Assembly: GCF_003627755.1 (NCBI RefSeq)
Contig: NZ_CP032696.1
Location: 372,001-436,000, forward strand
Source: Rhizobium jaguaris
GTDB lineage: Bacteria > Pseudomonadota > Alphaproteobacteria > Rhizobiales > Rhizobiaceae
Length of the DNA stretch: 64,000 bases
Direction of reading: 5' to 3'
Shown: positions 15,166 through 24,158 of the stretch, piece after piece
Layout of the letters: every line of letters starts with the position of its first letter
Numbering within the stretch: position 1 is the stretch's first letter
Program-made: the position numbers and the translations under genes
Notes under the pieces: model-generated
Database searches by the model: none
The model's input: only the letters and a program-made list of their open reading frames with translations
Told to the model about the DNA's origin: nothing

Positions 15166-18047
15166 ATAAATCGACACAGCGGCAGGGGCTGCTTATCGAC
15201 GCATCAGAGACGATCAAATTCACCTTCGACGGCCGCGAGTATGAAGGGGTTGCGGGAGATACGATCGCCTCGGCGCTCGCGGCCAATGGCGAATGGATCC
15301 TGTCACGATCCTTCAAGTATCACCGGCCCCGTGGCGTTCTCACGATGGCGGCACAGGATGCCAACACGCTCGTCCAAATCGGAAACGAGGTGAGTGTTTT
15401 CGCGGATCGTCATCCGATCTCGAACGGTTTGGCGGTTCGGGCGCAAAACGTCAGCAAATCAGCGCGCAAGGATAGCGGCTTTGCAATGAACCGGCTCTCG
15501 CGGTTCATGCCGGTCGGCTTCTACTATCGGACCTTCTTTAAGCCCAAGGGTGTTTGGGAACGAATCTGGGAGCCACGCATCCGGGCCAAGGCGGGCTTGG
15601 GCAAGCTCGATATCAGCAAGCCGACCGAAGGCTACTACGACAAGGCCTATGGCTGGTACGACGTCATCGTTGTCGGCGCAGGTCCGGCGGGCCTGGCCGC
15701 TGCGATCGCCGCGGCTGATGCTGGGGCATCCGTGCTTATCGTGGATGAGAACCCGATCATCGGCGGCGCACTCAATTACGCACGCGTGAAAATTGAGCGG
15801 GACCTCATCAGCGAAGTCGAAGCTCATCGCAACATCGAAATCTGGACCGATGCGACCTGCAATGCCTGGTATTCCGATAACTGGCTTCCGGTCATTCGCG
15901 GGAACCGGCTGCACAAGCTGCGCGCAGAGCAAGTTGTTTTTGCGACCGGTCTGATCGAGCAGCCATCTCAGTTCCGTAACAATGACCTGCCCGGAATTAT
16001 GCAGGGCTCGGCCGCTCAGCGGCTGGTCCGGCTGTACGGCGTCAAGCCTGGCAATCGTGCAGTCGTTCTCGCCAGTAATGATGAAGCCTATGGCGTCGCG
16101 CTCGACCTCTTGGACGCGGGCGTGAAACTGGCTGCGATCTGCGATTTGCGGAAGAATGGCCATAGCGGGCCGAACCGCTCAGAGGTCGTTGCGCGGCAGG
16201 TCGAGGTCCTTGATGGTTGGTGCGTCTGGGAAGCGCAGCCTGAAAAGGATTACGTTCACGTTCGCGCCGTCGAAGTTGCAGAGATCGATGCTCAGGGTAC
16301 CGCCGGTAACAAGCGCCAAAAGATTGATTGTGATCTCGTCTGCATGTCTGTCGGCTACGTTCCCGCCTACCAGTTGCCGCTCCAATCAGGCGGTAGGTTG
16401 TCTTACGACAGCGCGGCCGCGCAGTTCAAAATATCCGGCCAGCACGATGCGATCCTTCTTGCTGGATCGGTCGACGGCTATTTTGACACGGAAGATTGCG
16501 TTGCTCACGGGACGGCGCAAGGCGCCCGGGCCGCAACCAAATGTGGGTACGAGATCAAAGATCTGCCCGCTCTGCCAGCGCGTCGCCCAGGTTCTCCCAA
16601 CCATCCCTGGCCGATCTTTCCCCATCCGGAGGGCAAGGATTTTGTTGATTTCGACGAGGACCTGCAAGTCAAGGATATTAAGAATGCGGTCGCAGACGGA
16701 TACCGTGAACTCGAACTGGTAAAACGCTTTTCGACGGTCGGAATGGGTCCGAGCCAAGGCCGCCATGCCGCCTTGGCGACAGCTATGATCGTCGCGAAAG
16801 AGACCAAGCGCTCCGTCAGCGACGTCGGCGTCACGACCGCGCGTCCTCCCGTTACCACGGAGAAGATCGCAACGCTCGCGGGACGGAAGTTCACGCCGAT
16901 GCGCCGAACACCGATGCATGAACAGCATGCCGCCCAAGGGGCATCGTGGCTCCTGGCCGGCAATTGGATGCGACCCGCATTTTACGGCCGCGGACAAGAC
17001 GACAAGACGCTCATCGCGGAAGAGGCGCTGAATGTCAGAAACAATGTCGGCATGATCGATGTGTCCACTTTGGGCGGTCTGGATATTCGCGGTCCTGATG
17101 CGGCAGAGTTTCTGAACCGGATGTACACGTTTGCCTACGTCAAGCTACCCGTTGGCAGAACGCGCTATCTCCTGATGACGAATGAAGCGGGCACCGTGAT
17201 CGATGACGGTGTCGCCTGCCGTCGCGCAGAACAGTACTTCTATGTCACGGCGACCACGACGGGTGTCGATCGGATCTATCGCAACATGCTCTGGTGGAAT
17301 GCGCAATGGCGCCTCGACGTCGATATCGCGAACGTCACGGCCGCTTACGCGGGGGTCAACCTAGCAGGGCCCAATGCACGCAGGGTCCTGGAAAAGCTGA
17401 CCGATGACATTGCCCTCTCGTCACAGGAGTTCCCGTATCTTGCTTACCGGGAGGGAATGGTGGCCGGCATTCCGGCACGCGTATTCCGCGTCGGCTTCAT
17501 CGGAGAACTTGGGTACGAGATCCACGTCCCTTCCCGCTTCGGCGCAGAGCTTTGGCGTGCAATAGGCGAAGCGGGACAAGCCCTCGGAATTCGGCCATTC
17601 GGTCTTGAAGCGCAGAGACTAATGCGGCTCGAGAAGGGGCATGTGATCATTGGCCAGGACACTGACGGCATGACAACGCCGGAGGAACTTGACATGAGCT
17701 GGGCCGTGGCCAATTCGAAGCCCTTCTTCATTGGAAAGCGCAGCCTGGAGCTTCGTGGCAAGACGCTGTCGAGCAGAAAGCTCGTCGGGTTTGCGATTGA
17801 TCGGATGCCCGCCTCTGCGCTCCAGGAATCAAACCTCGTCGTGAAAAATGGGTCGATCGTTGGGTTCATAACGTCGATTGCTTATTCTCCAACTTTGGGA
17901 AAGGTCATCGGATTGGCATACGCCGACAGGCTTGACGCGAGCCTTGGGAGCCGAATTTCCCTGCGGTCGAGCGACGGCGTCGAGCATCAGGCCGAAGTCG
18001 TTTCTTCTCATTTTTACGACCCCGAAAATCTGCGGCAGGAGATGTGA
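15162..18047 (+). CDS. soxA: Sarcosine oxidase subunit alpha
   Basis: 961 residues with the expected domain order: an N-terminal ferredoxin-like domain (FDGREYEGVAGDTIASAL, RSFKYHRPRG), a NAD/FAD two-dinucleotide region from about residue 165 (YDVIVVGAGPAGLAAAIAAA), and a C-terminal GcvT-like THF domain from about residue 580 (WMRPAFYG, PVGRTRYLLMTNEAGTVIDD, LGYEIHVPSRFGAELW). The last domain catches the formaldehyde as 5,10-methylene-THF. It overlaps soxD and soxG by 4 bases each. Confidence 0.93.
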   Translation: MNKSTQRQGLLIDASETIKFTFDGREYEGVAGDTIASALAANGEWILSRSFKYHRPRGVLTMAAQDANTLVQIGNEVSVFADRHPISNGLAVRAQNVSKSARKDSGFAMNRLSRFMPVGFYYRTFFKPKGVWERIWEPRIRAKAGLGKLDISKPTEGYYDKAYGWYDVIVVGAGPAGLAAAIAAADAGASVLIVDENPIIGGALNYARVKIERDLISEVEAHRNIEIWTDATCNAWYSDNWLPVIRGNRLHKLRAEQVVFATGLIEQPSQFRNNDLPGIMQGSAAQRLVRLYGVKPGNRAVVLASNDEAYGVALDLLDAGVKLAAICDLRKNGHSGPNRSEVVARQVEVLDGWCVWEAQPEKDYVHVRAVEVAEIDAQGTAGNKRQKIDCDLVCMSVGYVPAYQLPLQSGGRLSYDSAAAQFKISGQHDAILLAGSVDGYFDTEDCVAHGTAQGARAATKCGYEIKDLPALPARRPGSPNHPWPIFPHPEGKDFVDFDEDLQVKDIKNAVADGYRELELVKRFSTVGMGPSQGRHAALATAMIVAKETKRSVSDVGVTTARPPVTTEKIATLAGRKFTPMRRTPMHEQHAAQGASWLLAGNWMRPAFYGRGQDDKTLIAEEALNVRNNVGMIDVSTLGGLDIRGPDAAEFLNRMYTFAYVKLPVGRTRYLLMTNEAGTVIDDGVACRRAEQYFYVTATTTGVDRIYRNMLWWNAQWRLDVDIANVTAAYAGVNLAGPNARRVLEKLTDDIALSSQEFPYLAYREGMVAGIPARVFRVGFIGELGYEIHVPSRFGAELWRAIGEAGQALGIRPFGLEAQRLMRLEKGHVIIGQDTDGMTTPEELDMSWAVANSKPFFIGKRSLELRGKTLSSRKLVGFAIDRMPASALQESNLVVKNGSIVGFITSIAYSPTLGKVIGLAYADRLDASLGSRISLRSSDGVEHQAEVVSSHFYDPENLRQEM

Positions 18048-18673
18048 ACATGGGCGCTGTTGCGAAAAGCCCATTCGGCCACCGCTTCGACCAAGCGGCG
18101 CCGGTCAGAAACGACAAAGGGGTTATCATCCGTGATTTTTCCCGGTTGGGGCGGACAGGTTTTAAGGGTGCGGGCACGACGGAATGGCTGACGACGAAAG
18201 TCCGCATCCTCCCAGATCGCCCGAACAGGGCTGTCGCTTCTGCTGACAGCGCTTTGATCGCGCGTTTGGGAAAAGAAGAATATCTCATCCTCGATCAGAA
18301 AGTTGCAGGACGCGAATTCTGCAGCGACCTGGAGGCCGCCTGGAATGCTGACAGCGCGCAGGGCGCTACCCGGATCGGCTACCCGCTCCCTCGCGCTGAC
18401 AGCCACAGTTGGCTTTATCTGGAGGGAAACTCTGTCGCACAGATGATGTCGAAGATCTGCGGGGTCGATCTGCGTGATGGCAAATTCGAACCAGGAGAGG
18501 TGGCGCAAACGGTTGTGGCACGGATCGGCGCGGTCTTGATCCGTCAAATGGACAAGGGTTCCTACGGGATCCACATGCTGACGGATTTCGCCTCGGCCGA
18601 TTACCTCTGGGATGTGCTGGAAGATGCTTGCGCAGAATTCGGCGGTGGCTTTGCCGGAACCGGGAGGACGTAA
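18044..18673 (+). CDS. soxG: Sarcosine oxidase subunit gamma
   Basis: 209 residues of the SoxG family: RLGKEEYLILDQKVAGREF in the first half, AGEVAQTVVARIGAVLIRQ-like text, and FASADYLWDVLEDA near the end. It is a GcvT-like structural subunit of the heterotetramer. It starts with a 4-base overlap to soxA and its stop lies directly in front of the aldolase gene, whose ribosome-binding site is inside the end of soxG. Confidence 0.88.
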   Translation: MNMGAVAKSPFGHRFDQAAPVRNDKGVIIRDFSRLGRTGFKGAGTTEWLTTKVRILPDRPNRAVASADSALIARLGKEEYLILDQKVAGREFCSDLEAAWNADSAQGATRIGYPLPRADSHSWLYLEGNSVAQMMSKICGVDLRDGKFEPGEVAQTVVARIGAVLIRQMDKGSYGIHMLTDFASADYLWDVLEDACAEFGGGFAGTGRT

Positions 18674-18674
18674 A

Positions 18675-19757
18675 ATAGTTACGTTTCACTTCAATTCGGA
18701 CAACGGTGTTCCGGTCTGCGAACAGGTGATGGCGGCTCTGATCAGCTGCAACCATGGTATTGAGACTGCCTACGGTGCCGACCAATATACAGCGCGACTA
18801 GGACCTGCCTTCTCCGACTTCTTTGAGCGCGAAGCGTTTGTTTTTCCAGTGCCCACAGGCACCGCCGGAAATGGGCTGGCTCTCGGTGCCATTACCCCGC
18901 CCTACGGCACCATCTTCTGCCACGAGGGCGCACACATCGTGACGACGGAGGCCGGCGCGCCCGAGTTTTACAGTGGTGGCGGCCGGATGACTTTGCTTTC
19001 TGGCGACCATGATAAAATATCGGCCGAAACGTTGGCTCAGGCCCTGCAAAATCACGGCATCGGCAATGTGCACCACATGGCCGCCAGTGCGATCAGCCTC
19101 ACTCAGGCAACGGAGGCAGGTGTCGTCTACGAGCCGGCCGAATTGCAGGAATTGAGCGCGGTCGCCCATAATGCTGGACTGAAGGTCCATGTGGACGGAG
19201 CACGTTTGGCAAATGCGATAGCCCATCTCGGGGTCTCCCCTGCGGAGGCAACCTGGAAATCAGGCGTCGATATTCTGACCTTCGGTACGACCAAGAATGG
19301 AACAATGAATGCGGAAGCCGTCATTACTTTCGATCCGGAGATCGCCGGCCGGCTGACATTCATGCACAAGCGTGCTGGCCACCTGTTTTCGAAGATGCGC
19401 TACATGTCGGCTCAACTCCTCAGCTACCTGGAGGGGGATGTATGGCATCGAAATGCTTCGCAGGCGAACCGGAATGCGGCGCGGGTTGTGAATGCTTTGA
19501 AACAGTGCGCCGATGTCCAGGTGGCGTATCCAGTACAAATCAATGAAGTGTTCGCCATGCTGCCGCCCACCCTCACGGAGGCTCTCCGGCAAAGGGAGAT
19601 TCAGTTGCGGCCGTGGAACCTGAAAGGCGCGGGCCAAGGATATCGCTTGGTGATGTCCTATTGCGACAGCGCCGACGACATCCGGCTGTTCGAGGAAGCT
19701 TGCGGCTCAGTGCCAACTTCTCGACGGCCACTTGATCCGGACAACGCCGACGTTTGA
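18675..19757 (+). CDS. ltaE: Low-specificity L-threonine aldolase-like enzyme, start codon unusual
   Basis: About 360 residues of the beta-eliminating lyase / LtaE fold: TFHFNSDNGVPVC at the start, HEGAHIVTTEAGAPEF, HVDGARLANAIA, and the PLP lysine in FGTTKNGTMNAEAV. Such enzymes split or form beta-hydroxy amino acids (threonine, allo-threonine, hydroxyaspartate) from glycine plus an aldehyde. No ATG, GTG or TTG exists at the family start; a perfect GGAGGA (18663-18668) is followed at 6 bases by ATA (18675). Upstream in-frame ATGs (from 18612) lie inside soxG without a good site. ATA may be a rare start or a mutated ATG. Confidence 0.85.
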   Translation: MVTFHFNSDNGVPVCEQVMAALISCNHGIETAYGADQYTARLGPAFSDFFEREAFVFPVPTGTAGNGLALGAITPPYGTIFCHEGAHIVTTEAGAPEFYSGGGRMTLLSGDHDKISAETLAQALQNHGIGNVHHMAASAISLTQATEAGVVYEPAELQELSAVAHNAGLKVHVDGARLANAIAHLGVSPAEATWKSGVDILTFGTTKNGTMNAEAVITFDPEIAGRLTFMHKRAGHLFSKMRYMSAQLLSYLEGDVWHRNASQANRNAARVVNALKQCADVQVAYPVQINEVFAMLPPTLTEALRQREIQLRPWNLKGAGQGYRLVMSYCDSADDIRLFEEACGSVPTSRRPLDPDNADV

Positions 19758-19815
19758 TCGAACTGATCAGCGAGCGCCATGCGAATTACAATGCAGTTCT
19801 AACGAAAGCCGTGCC

Positions 19816-20781
19816 ATGCTTGAATTTTCCATGATCCTAAAGGCTTCCCAGGTCCTTGCGGGCGTCACCCGGGTCACGCCCTTACTTGAATCTGAACTGC
19901 TTAACCGCAAAATCGGCTTCCGTCTTCTTGTCAAAGCAGAATGCTTGCAGCGCACGGGGTCATTCAAAATCCGCGGCGCCTACGTCAAGATCGCTTCGTT
20001 GAGCACCGAAGAACGCGCCGCCGGCGTGGTGGCCTTCTCCTCAGGAAACCATGCACAAGGCGTTGCGGCCGCGGCCACCGAGATGGGGGTGCCCGCGACA
20101 ATCGTCATGCCGGAGGACGCACCTGCAGTGAAGTTGCGCAATACTGCGGAGTATGGCGCAAAAGTCATTACCTATGATCGTGTGACAGGAGACCGAGCGA
20201 AGATTGCACGAGACATAGCGGCCGAAACGGGTGCAACCTTGATCCCTCCATACGACGATTATGTTTTGATGTCGGGGCAAGGCACAATCGGTCTCGAAGT
20301 TGCAGACCAGCTGGCGAAGCTGAAAACGTCTGCAGACGCTCTCGTGTGCCCGGTCGGCGGCGGCGGGCTGATCGCGGGAATAGCGACCGCGATGGCACAA
20401 GCCTCTCCCGGCACCAAAATCTATGCTGCCGAACCAGAACACTTCGACGATACCAAGCGCTCGCTGGTGGCGGGAAAACGCATCGGAAACGAGCCCGGTC
20501 ACAGTTCGATCTGCGATTCCATCGTGACGCAAATCCCTGGCGAAAACACCTTCCCCATCAACCAGAAACTGGTTGCCGAGGGGTATGCGGTTTCAGAGGC
20601 CGATGTCATCGCTGCGATGCATACGCTTGCGGACGATCTGAAAATTGTTGCCGAACCAGGCGGCGCCACCGCTGTTGCCGCCGTTTTGCGGGACCGAAAG
20701 AGGTGGAGAGGCAAAACGGTTGTTGCGATCGTATCCGGAGGGAATGTCGATCTCGATACCTGGCGCGGCTATCTGACTTGA
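19816..20781 (+). CDS. Threonine dehydratase-like PLP enzyme (EutB/BhcB type)
   Basis: About 321 residues, one catalytic domain and no ACT regulatory domain, so it is catabolic. PLP lysine in RTGSFKIRGAY, SSGNHAQGVA substrate loop, and the phosphate-binding GGGGLIAGIA. The family covers threonine/serine dehydratases, serine racemase, EutB of hydroxyectoine use, and BhcB that dehydrates beta-hydroxyaspartate. Substrate is not decidable from sequence. It follows the aldolase and is accompanied by RidA downstream, which would clear the enamine made by such a dehydratase. The ATG at 19816 was chosen because the fold begins soon after. Confidence 0.8.
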   Translation: MLEFSMILKASQVLAGVTRVTPLLESELLNRKIGFRLLVKAECLQRTGSFKIRGAYVKIASLSTEERAAGVVAFSSGNHAQGVAAAATEMGVPATIVMPEDAPAVKLRNTAEYGAKVITYDRVTGDRAKIARDIAAETGATLIPPYDDYVLMSGQGTIGLEVADQLAKLKTSADALVCPVGGGGLIAGIATAMAQASPGTKIYAAEPEHFDDTKRSLVAGKRIGNEPGHSSICDSIVTQIPGENTFPINQKLVAEGYAVSEADVIAAMHTLADDLKIVAEPGGATAVAAVLRDRKRWRGKTVVAIVSGGNVDLDTWRGYLT

Positions 20782-20912
20782 CCGGCTGACGCCACTGTAG
20801 TGTGGCTCCCCATCTTTTGCAGTCGCTCGCGCCAACTCGGATACCAGCTTTCGCTTTAGTTGCCCGCTTTCCAAACAGCGGACGAATTCCTGCAACCTTG
20901 TAAAGGCTACCA

Positions 20913-21797
20913 ATGACCACCTATGTCCTTACCGCAACCTGCCAGTCTACGAGAGGAATTGTAGCAGCCATCTCCGGATTTCTCTGCGAAATGGGCTGCA
21001 ATATCGTCGATAGCTCGCAGTTCGATGACCTTAGTACCGGCCGATTTTTCATGCGTGTCTCTTTCGTCTCGGAAGAAGGGATCGGCGCCGAAGCACTCAC
21101 CGAGGGTCTCAAGCCAATCGCCGAGAAGTTCCGCATGGAGGCGGAGCTACATCTTCAAACGCAAAGAATGAAAGTCCTCCTGATGGTATCCCGGTTTGGG
21201 CACTGCCTAAACGACCTCCTTTACCGCTGGCGTATCGGGGCACTGCCGATCGACATCGTCGGGGTGGTCTCGAACCACTTTGACTACCAGAAGGTCGTGG
21301 TGAACCACGATATTCCCTTCCACCATATCAAGGTGACGAAGGAAAATAAGCCGCAGGCCGAAGCGCAGCTTTTGGACCTTGTGGAGCAGACCGGCACCGA
21401 GCTCGTCGTGCTTGCACGCTATATGCAGGTATTGTCGGATGCGATGTGCCGAAAAATGTCCGGCAAGATCATCAATATTCATCACTCCTTCCTGCCGAGC
21501 TTCAAGGGTGCCAACCCCTACAAGCAGGCCTATGAGCGCGGCGTGAAGCTGATCGGCGCGACGGCACACTATGTCACTGCCGATCTCGACGAGGGGCCGA
21601 TTATCGAGCAGGATACTGTCCGGATCAACCATGCGCAAAGCGCCGAAGACTATGTCTCGATAGGTCGCGACGTCGAAAGCCAAGTGCTTGCGCGCGCCAT
21701 TCACGCTCACATCCACCATCGTGTCTTCTTGAACGGCAATCGAACAGTCGTTTTTCCGGCCAGCCCTGGCAGCTACGCGTCGGAGCGTATGGGATGA
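20913..21797 (+). CDS. purU: Formyltetrahydrofolate deformylase
   Basis: 294 residues. The N-terminal ACT domain (residues 1-80, [20 protein letters not shown]) is followed by a formyltransferase fold with [20 protein letters not shown] and a metal-free catalytic stretch [17 protein letters not shown], so it belongs to PurU. It hydrolyses 10-formyl-THF to formate and THF. It overlaps folD by 4 bases; together with FolD it turns the methylene-THF from sarcosine oxidase into formate and frees THF. Confidence 0.93.
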   Translation: MTTYVLTATCQSTRGIVAAISGFLCEMGCNIVDSSQFDDLSTGRFFMRVSFVSEEGIGAEALTEGLKPIAEKFRMEAELHLQTQRMKVLLMVSRFGHCLNDLLYRWRIGALPIDIVGVVSNHFDYQKVVVNHDIPFHHIKVTKENKPQAEAQLLDLVEQTGTELVVLARYMQVLSDAMCRKMSGKIINIHHSFLPSFKGANPYKQAYERGVKLIGATAHYVTADLDEGPIIEQDTVRINHAQSAEDYVSIGRDVESQVLARAIHAHIHHRVFLNGNRTVVFPASPGSYASERMG

Positions 21798-22729
21798 GGC
21801 GTGCAACGATCATCGACGGAAAAGCGGTCGCGGCTTCGGTAATCGACGTGGTGAAGACCGCGGCTGCGGCCCTGGAGCAGCAGGACGGCGTCACGATTGG
21901 CCTGGCCGTCATTATTGTCGGCGATGATCCGGCAAGCCACACCTATGTGACCTCCAAGAGCCGCATGGCCAAGGAGTGCGGCTTCAAATCAGTTCAGCAC
22001 ACCCTGCCGACACATACGAGCCAGGGCGATCTCGCCACCTTGGTGAACACGCTCAATGCGGACAGCACCGTTCACGGTATATTGGTCCAATTGCCGCTGC
22101 CCACGCATCTCGATAGCGAAGCAATCATCCAGGCGATCCAGCCGGAAAAGGACGTTGATGGCTTGAGCGTCGTCAACGCCGGCAAGCTTGCAACCGGAGA
22201 CCTCAAGACCGGGCACGTTTCGTGCACACCGGCCGGTGCGATGGTTTTTGTTCGGCGTATCCATGGTGAGGATCTCTCCGGCCTTACCGCGGTCGTTATC
22301 GGCCGCTCGAATCTGTTCGGCAAGCCGATGACTCAACTGCTGCTCAATGCCAATGCGACGGTAATGACGGCTCATTCGCGTACAAAAAACCTTCCCGACA
22401 TCTGCCGCCAAGCCGATATCCTCGTGGCGGCCGTCGGCCGTGCCGAAATGGTCAAGGCCAGTTGGGTGAAGGAGGGCGCCACCGTGATTGATGTCGGCAT
22501 CAACCGCGTCGCCGCGCCAGAAAGCGGCGTGGGAAAGACACGTCTGGTCGGAGACGTTGCTTTCAGCGAAGTGGCCGAGGTCGCCGGAATTATCACACCT
22601 GTGCCAGGCGGCGTGGGTCCCATGACAATCGCGATGCTGATGGCAAACACGGTTATCGCGGCTTACCGTTCGGTTGGCAGAAACCTCAGCCCGAAGCTGG
22701 AGTTATGGCCCAGTCAAGATAGCGCCTAA
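21794..22729 (+). CDS. folD: Methylenetetrahydrofolate dehydrogenase/cyclohydrolase
   Basis: 311 residues of the FolD family: [65 protein letters not shown] and [14 protein letters not shown]. It oxidises methylene-THF to methenyl-THF and hydrolyses this to 10-formyl-THF. The usual CTPLG is CTPAG. A weak hairpin (22718-22739, GATAGC/GCTATC) overlaps the stop and could end the transcript, although no T-tract follows. Confidence 0.93.
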   Translation: MRRATIIDGKAVAASVIDVVKTAAAALEQQDGVTIGLAVIIVGDDPASHTYVTSKSRMAKECGFKSVQHTLPTHTSQGDLATLVNTLNADSTVHGILVQLPLPTHLDSEAIIQAIQPEKDVDGLSVVNAGKLATGDLKTGHVSCTPAGAMVFVRRIHGEDLSGLTAVVIGRSNLFGKPMTQLLLNANATVMTAHSRTKNLPDICRQADILVAAVGRAEMVKASWVKEGATVIDVGINRVAAPESGVGKTRLVGDVAFSEVAEVAGIITPVPGGVGPMTIAMLMANTVIAAYRSVGRNLSPKLELWPSQDSA

Positions 22730-22843
22730 TTGGGCTATCGAATGTTGCATTGAATTGAGGTGCCCATCCAATCGAGCAGCGTCATCGGCAACGCTCCGTG
22801 AGTCACCTAGAAAAAACCTTCATTACCACAGGAATGCTGGCGC

Positions 22844-23281
22844 ATGAAAAGAACGGGCCATTTCAACACGCCAATTGCCAATGGCAATTATCTTATCGCA
22901 AAGCGGCATCGGGACTTGGTGTTCACCTCGGGCATGACTCCGCGATCAAAAGGCGTGATCGTCCATGTCGGGACGGTGGACAGCGAGGATGCGATCGATG
23001 ACTACAAGGATGCGGTTGAACTCGCCGCTTCAAATGCCCTTGCCGCAGCGCGAACGGTCCTCACCGAAGGGGAACAGATCGCGGGTGTCTTGACCTTGAC
23101 TGTTTTCATCGCAGCAAACCCGGGTTTCAAGAAACATTCGCAGATTGCCGATTTTGCTTCGGACCACCTGTTGGAAGAGATCGGACCCGGTGCGATTGGC
23201 ACGAGGGCGGCAGTGGGCGTGACCTCGTTGCCTGGAGGGGCTGTCGTCGAAATTCAGATGACCGCCGTTATCGGAAATTAG
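22844..23281 (+). CDS. RidA/YjgF-family enamine deaminase
   Basis: 145 residues. The start resembles other RidA proteins of the YjgH branch (SGMTPRSKG, GTVDSEDAIDDYKDAVELAA, VFIAANPGFKKHSQIADFAS, GTRAAVGVTSLPGGAVVEIQ). The catalytic Arg of the family fits GTRAAVGV. RidA hydrolyses reactive enamines or imines released by PLP dehydratases. It is separated from folD by about 110 bases but runs in the same direction and closes the catabolic set. Confidence 0.85.
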   Translation: MKRTGHFNTPIANGNYLIAKRHRDLVFTSGMTPRSKGVIVHVGTVDSEDAIDDYKDAVELAASNALAAARTVLTEGEQIAGVLTLTVFIAANPGFKKHSQIADFASDHLLEEIGPGAIGTRAAVGVTSLPGGAVVEIQMTAVIGN

Positions 23282-23476
23282 CAGCTGCTGCCGGACGGCG
23301 AATTGATTTGCGTACTTTGTCTGGCCGTCCCGGCAACAATTGTAACCGGAAGCGGGCCTTCGATTAAAGAGTGGTATAGGAAGGTTGGCGGCGCCGTGCC
23401 CGAAGGTCGATCATGTCCGCATGCGTGACGTGGATCGGTCCGCTTACATAGCCGACCCAAGTTCCGTGGGCTTCAA

Positions 23477-23680
23477 TTAAATCAGCCGCACGTTTTCAGC
23501 CTTCGACTTGCCGGTCTTGCGATCCTGGCCGACTTCGTAGCTTACCTTCTGTCCCTCACTGAGAGAGCTACCACCCTGCAAGGCAGACACGTGCACAAAC
23601 ACGTCAGCCCCACCATTATCCGGGGTAATGAAGCCAAACCCTTTGTCTCCATTGAAAAACTTAACGGTACCAGTGGCCAT
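23477..23680 (-). CDS. Cold-shock protein (CspA family)
   Basis: 67 residues with the RNA-binding motifs [15 protein letters not shown] and DVFVHVSAL, a single OB-fold. It binds single-stranded RNA and may act as an RNA chaperone. ATG at 23680 has AGGA about 8 bases upstream; the TTG at 23686 would add three residues. It converges with the RidA gene. Confidence 0.92.
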   Translation of the reverse strand: MATGTVKFFNGDKGFGFITPDNGGADVFVHVSALQGGSSLSEGQKVSYEVGQDRKTGKSKAENVRLI

Positions 23681-23892
23681 GAACAAATCCTCGAAGCTAT
23701 CACGGCTGATTGCCGCCGCCGAAAGCTTTAAGGCGACGGAGTTTTCTTCGCAATCGGTTTGGCCTTTTCAGTTTCGTCACTGTCGCGGCAAATTCAGCGT
23801 TTGGCCAAGGGGCCGGCGAAAACCTCGCGACGCTTCAAATCGCTTGGCAGCTGCCTCATATGCGACGATGATCATTGCCGTGCTGCTGTGCT

Positions 23893-24120
23893 ATGGCTCC
23901 CGCTTTGAAACGTCCTCGTCTGTTACCGCATAGAGATTTTCCGGATTATGCTTATCTGCCGGGTCGCCAGCCGCATCCCGTGCGAGATCCCGCCGGACAC
24001 AGCTATCACGTCGGTCCCCTGCCCCTGGCAGAGATAGCACCGTCGGACTCGGACAGTTTCGCCTGGGGCCAAGATCTCTTCAATCACAGCTACTACTGGG
24101 AGGCGCACGAGGCTTGGGAA
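23893..24120 (+). pseudogene. DUF309-family gene cut off by the Tn3 transposon
   Basis: The frame reads LPHRDFPDYAYLPGRQPHPV, DPAGHSYHVGPLP and LFNHSYYWEAHEAWEG, the N-terminal half of a DUF309 protein. At 24121 the transposon end begins, and the frame runs on into it to 24198. The missing half of the domain is not found beyond the far end of the element. Confidence 0.7.
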
Positions 24121-24158
24121 GGGGTCGGTTCCGGCTGGGGGCGGAATGACACTCTAAG
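24121..24158 (+). repeat. Tn3 terminal inverted repeat, left
   Basis: 38 bases beginning GGGGTCGGTTCCGG and ending ACTCTAAG. It matches the right repeat (28184-28221 read on the minus strand) with only a few differences. It also contains the last codons of tnpA. Confidence 0.9.
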
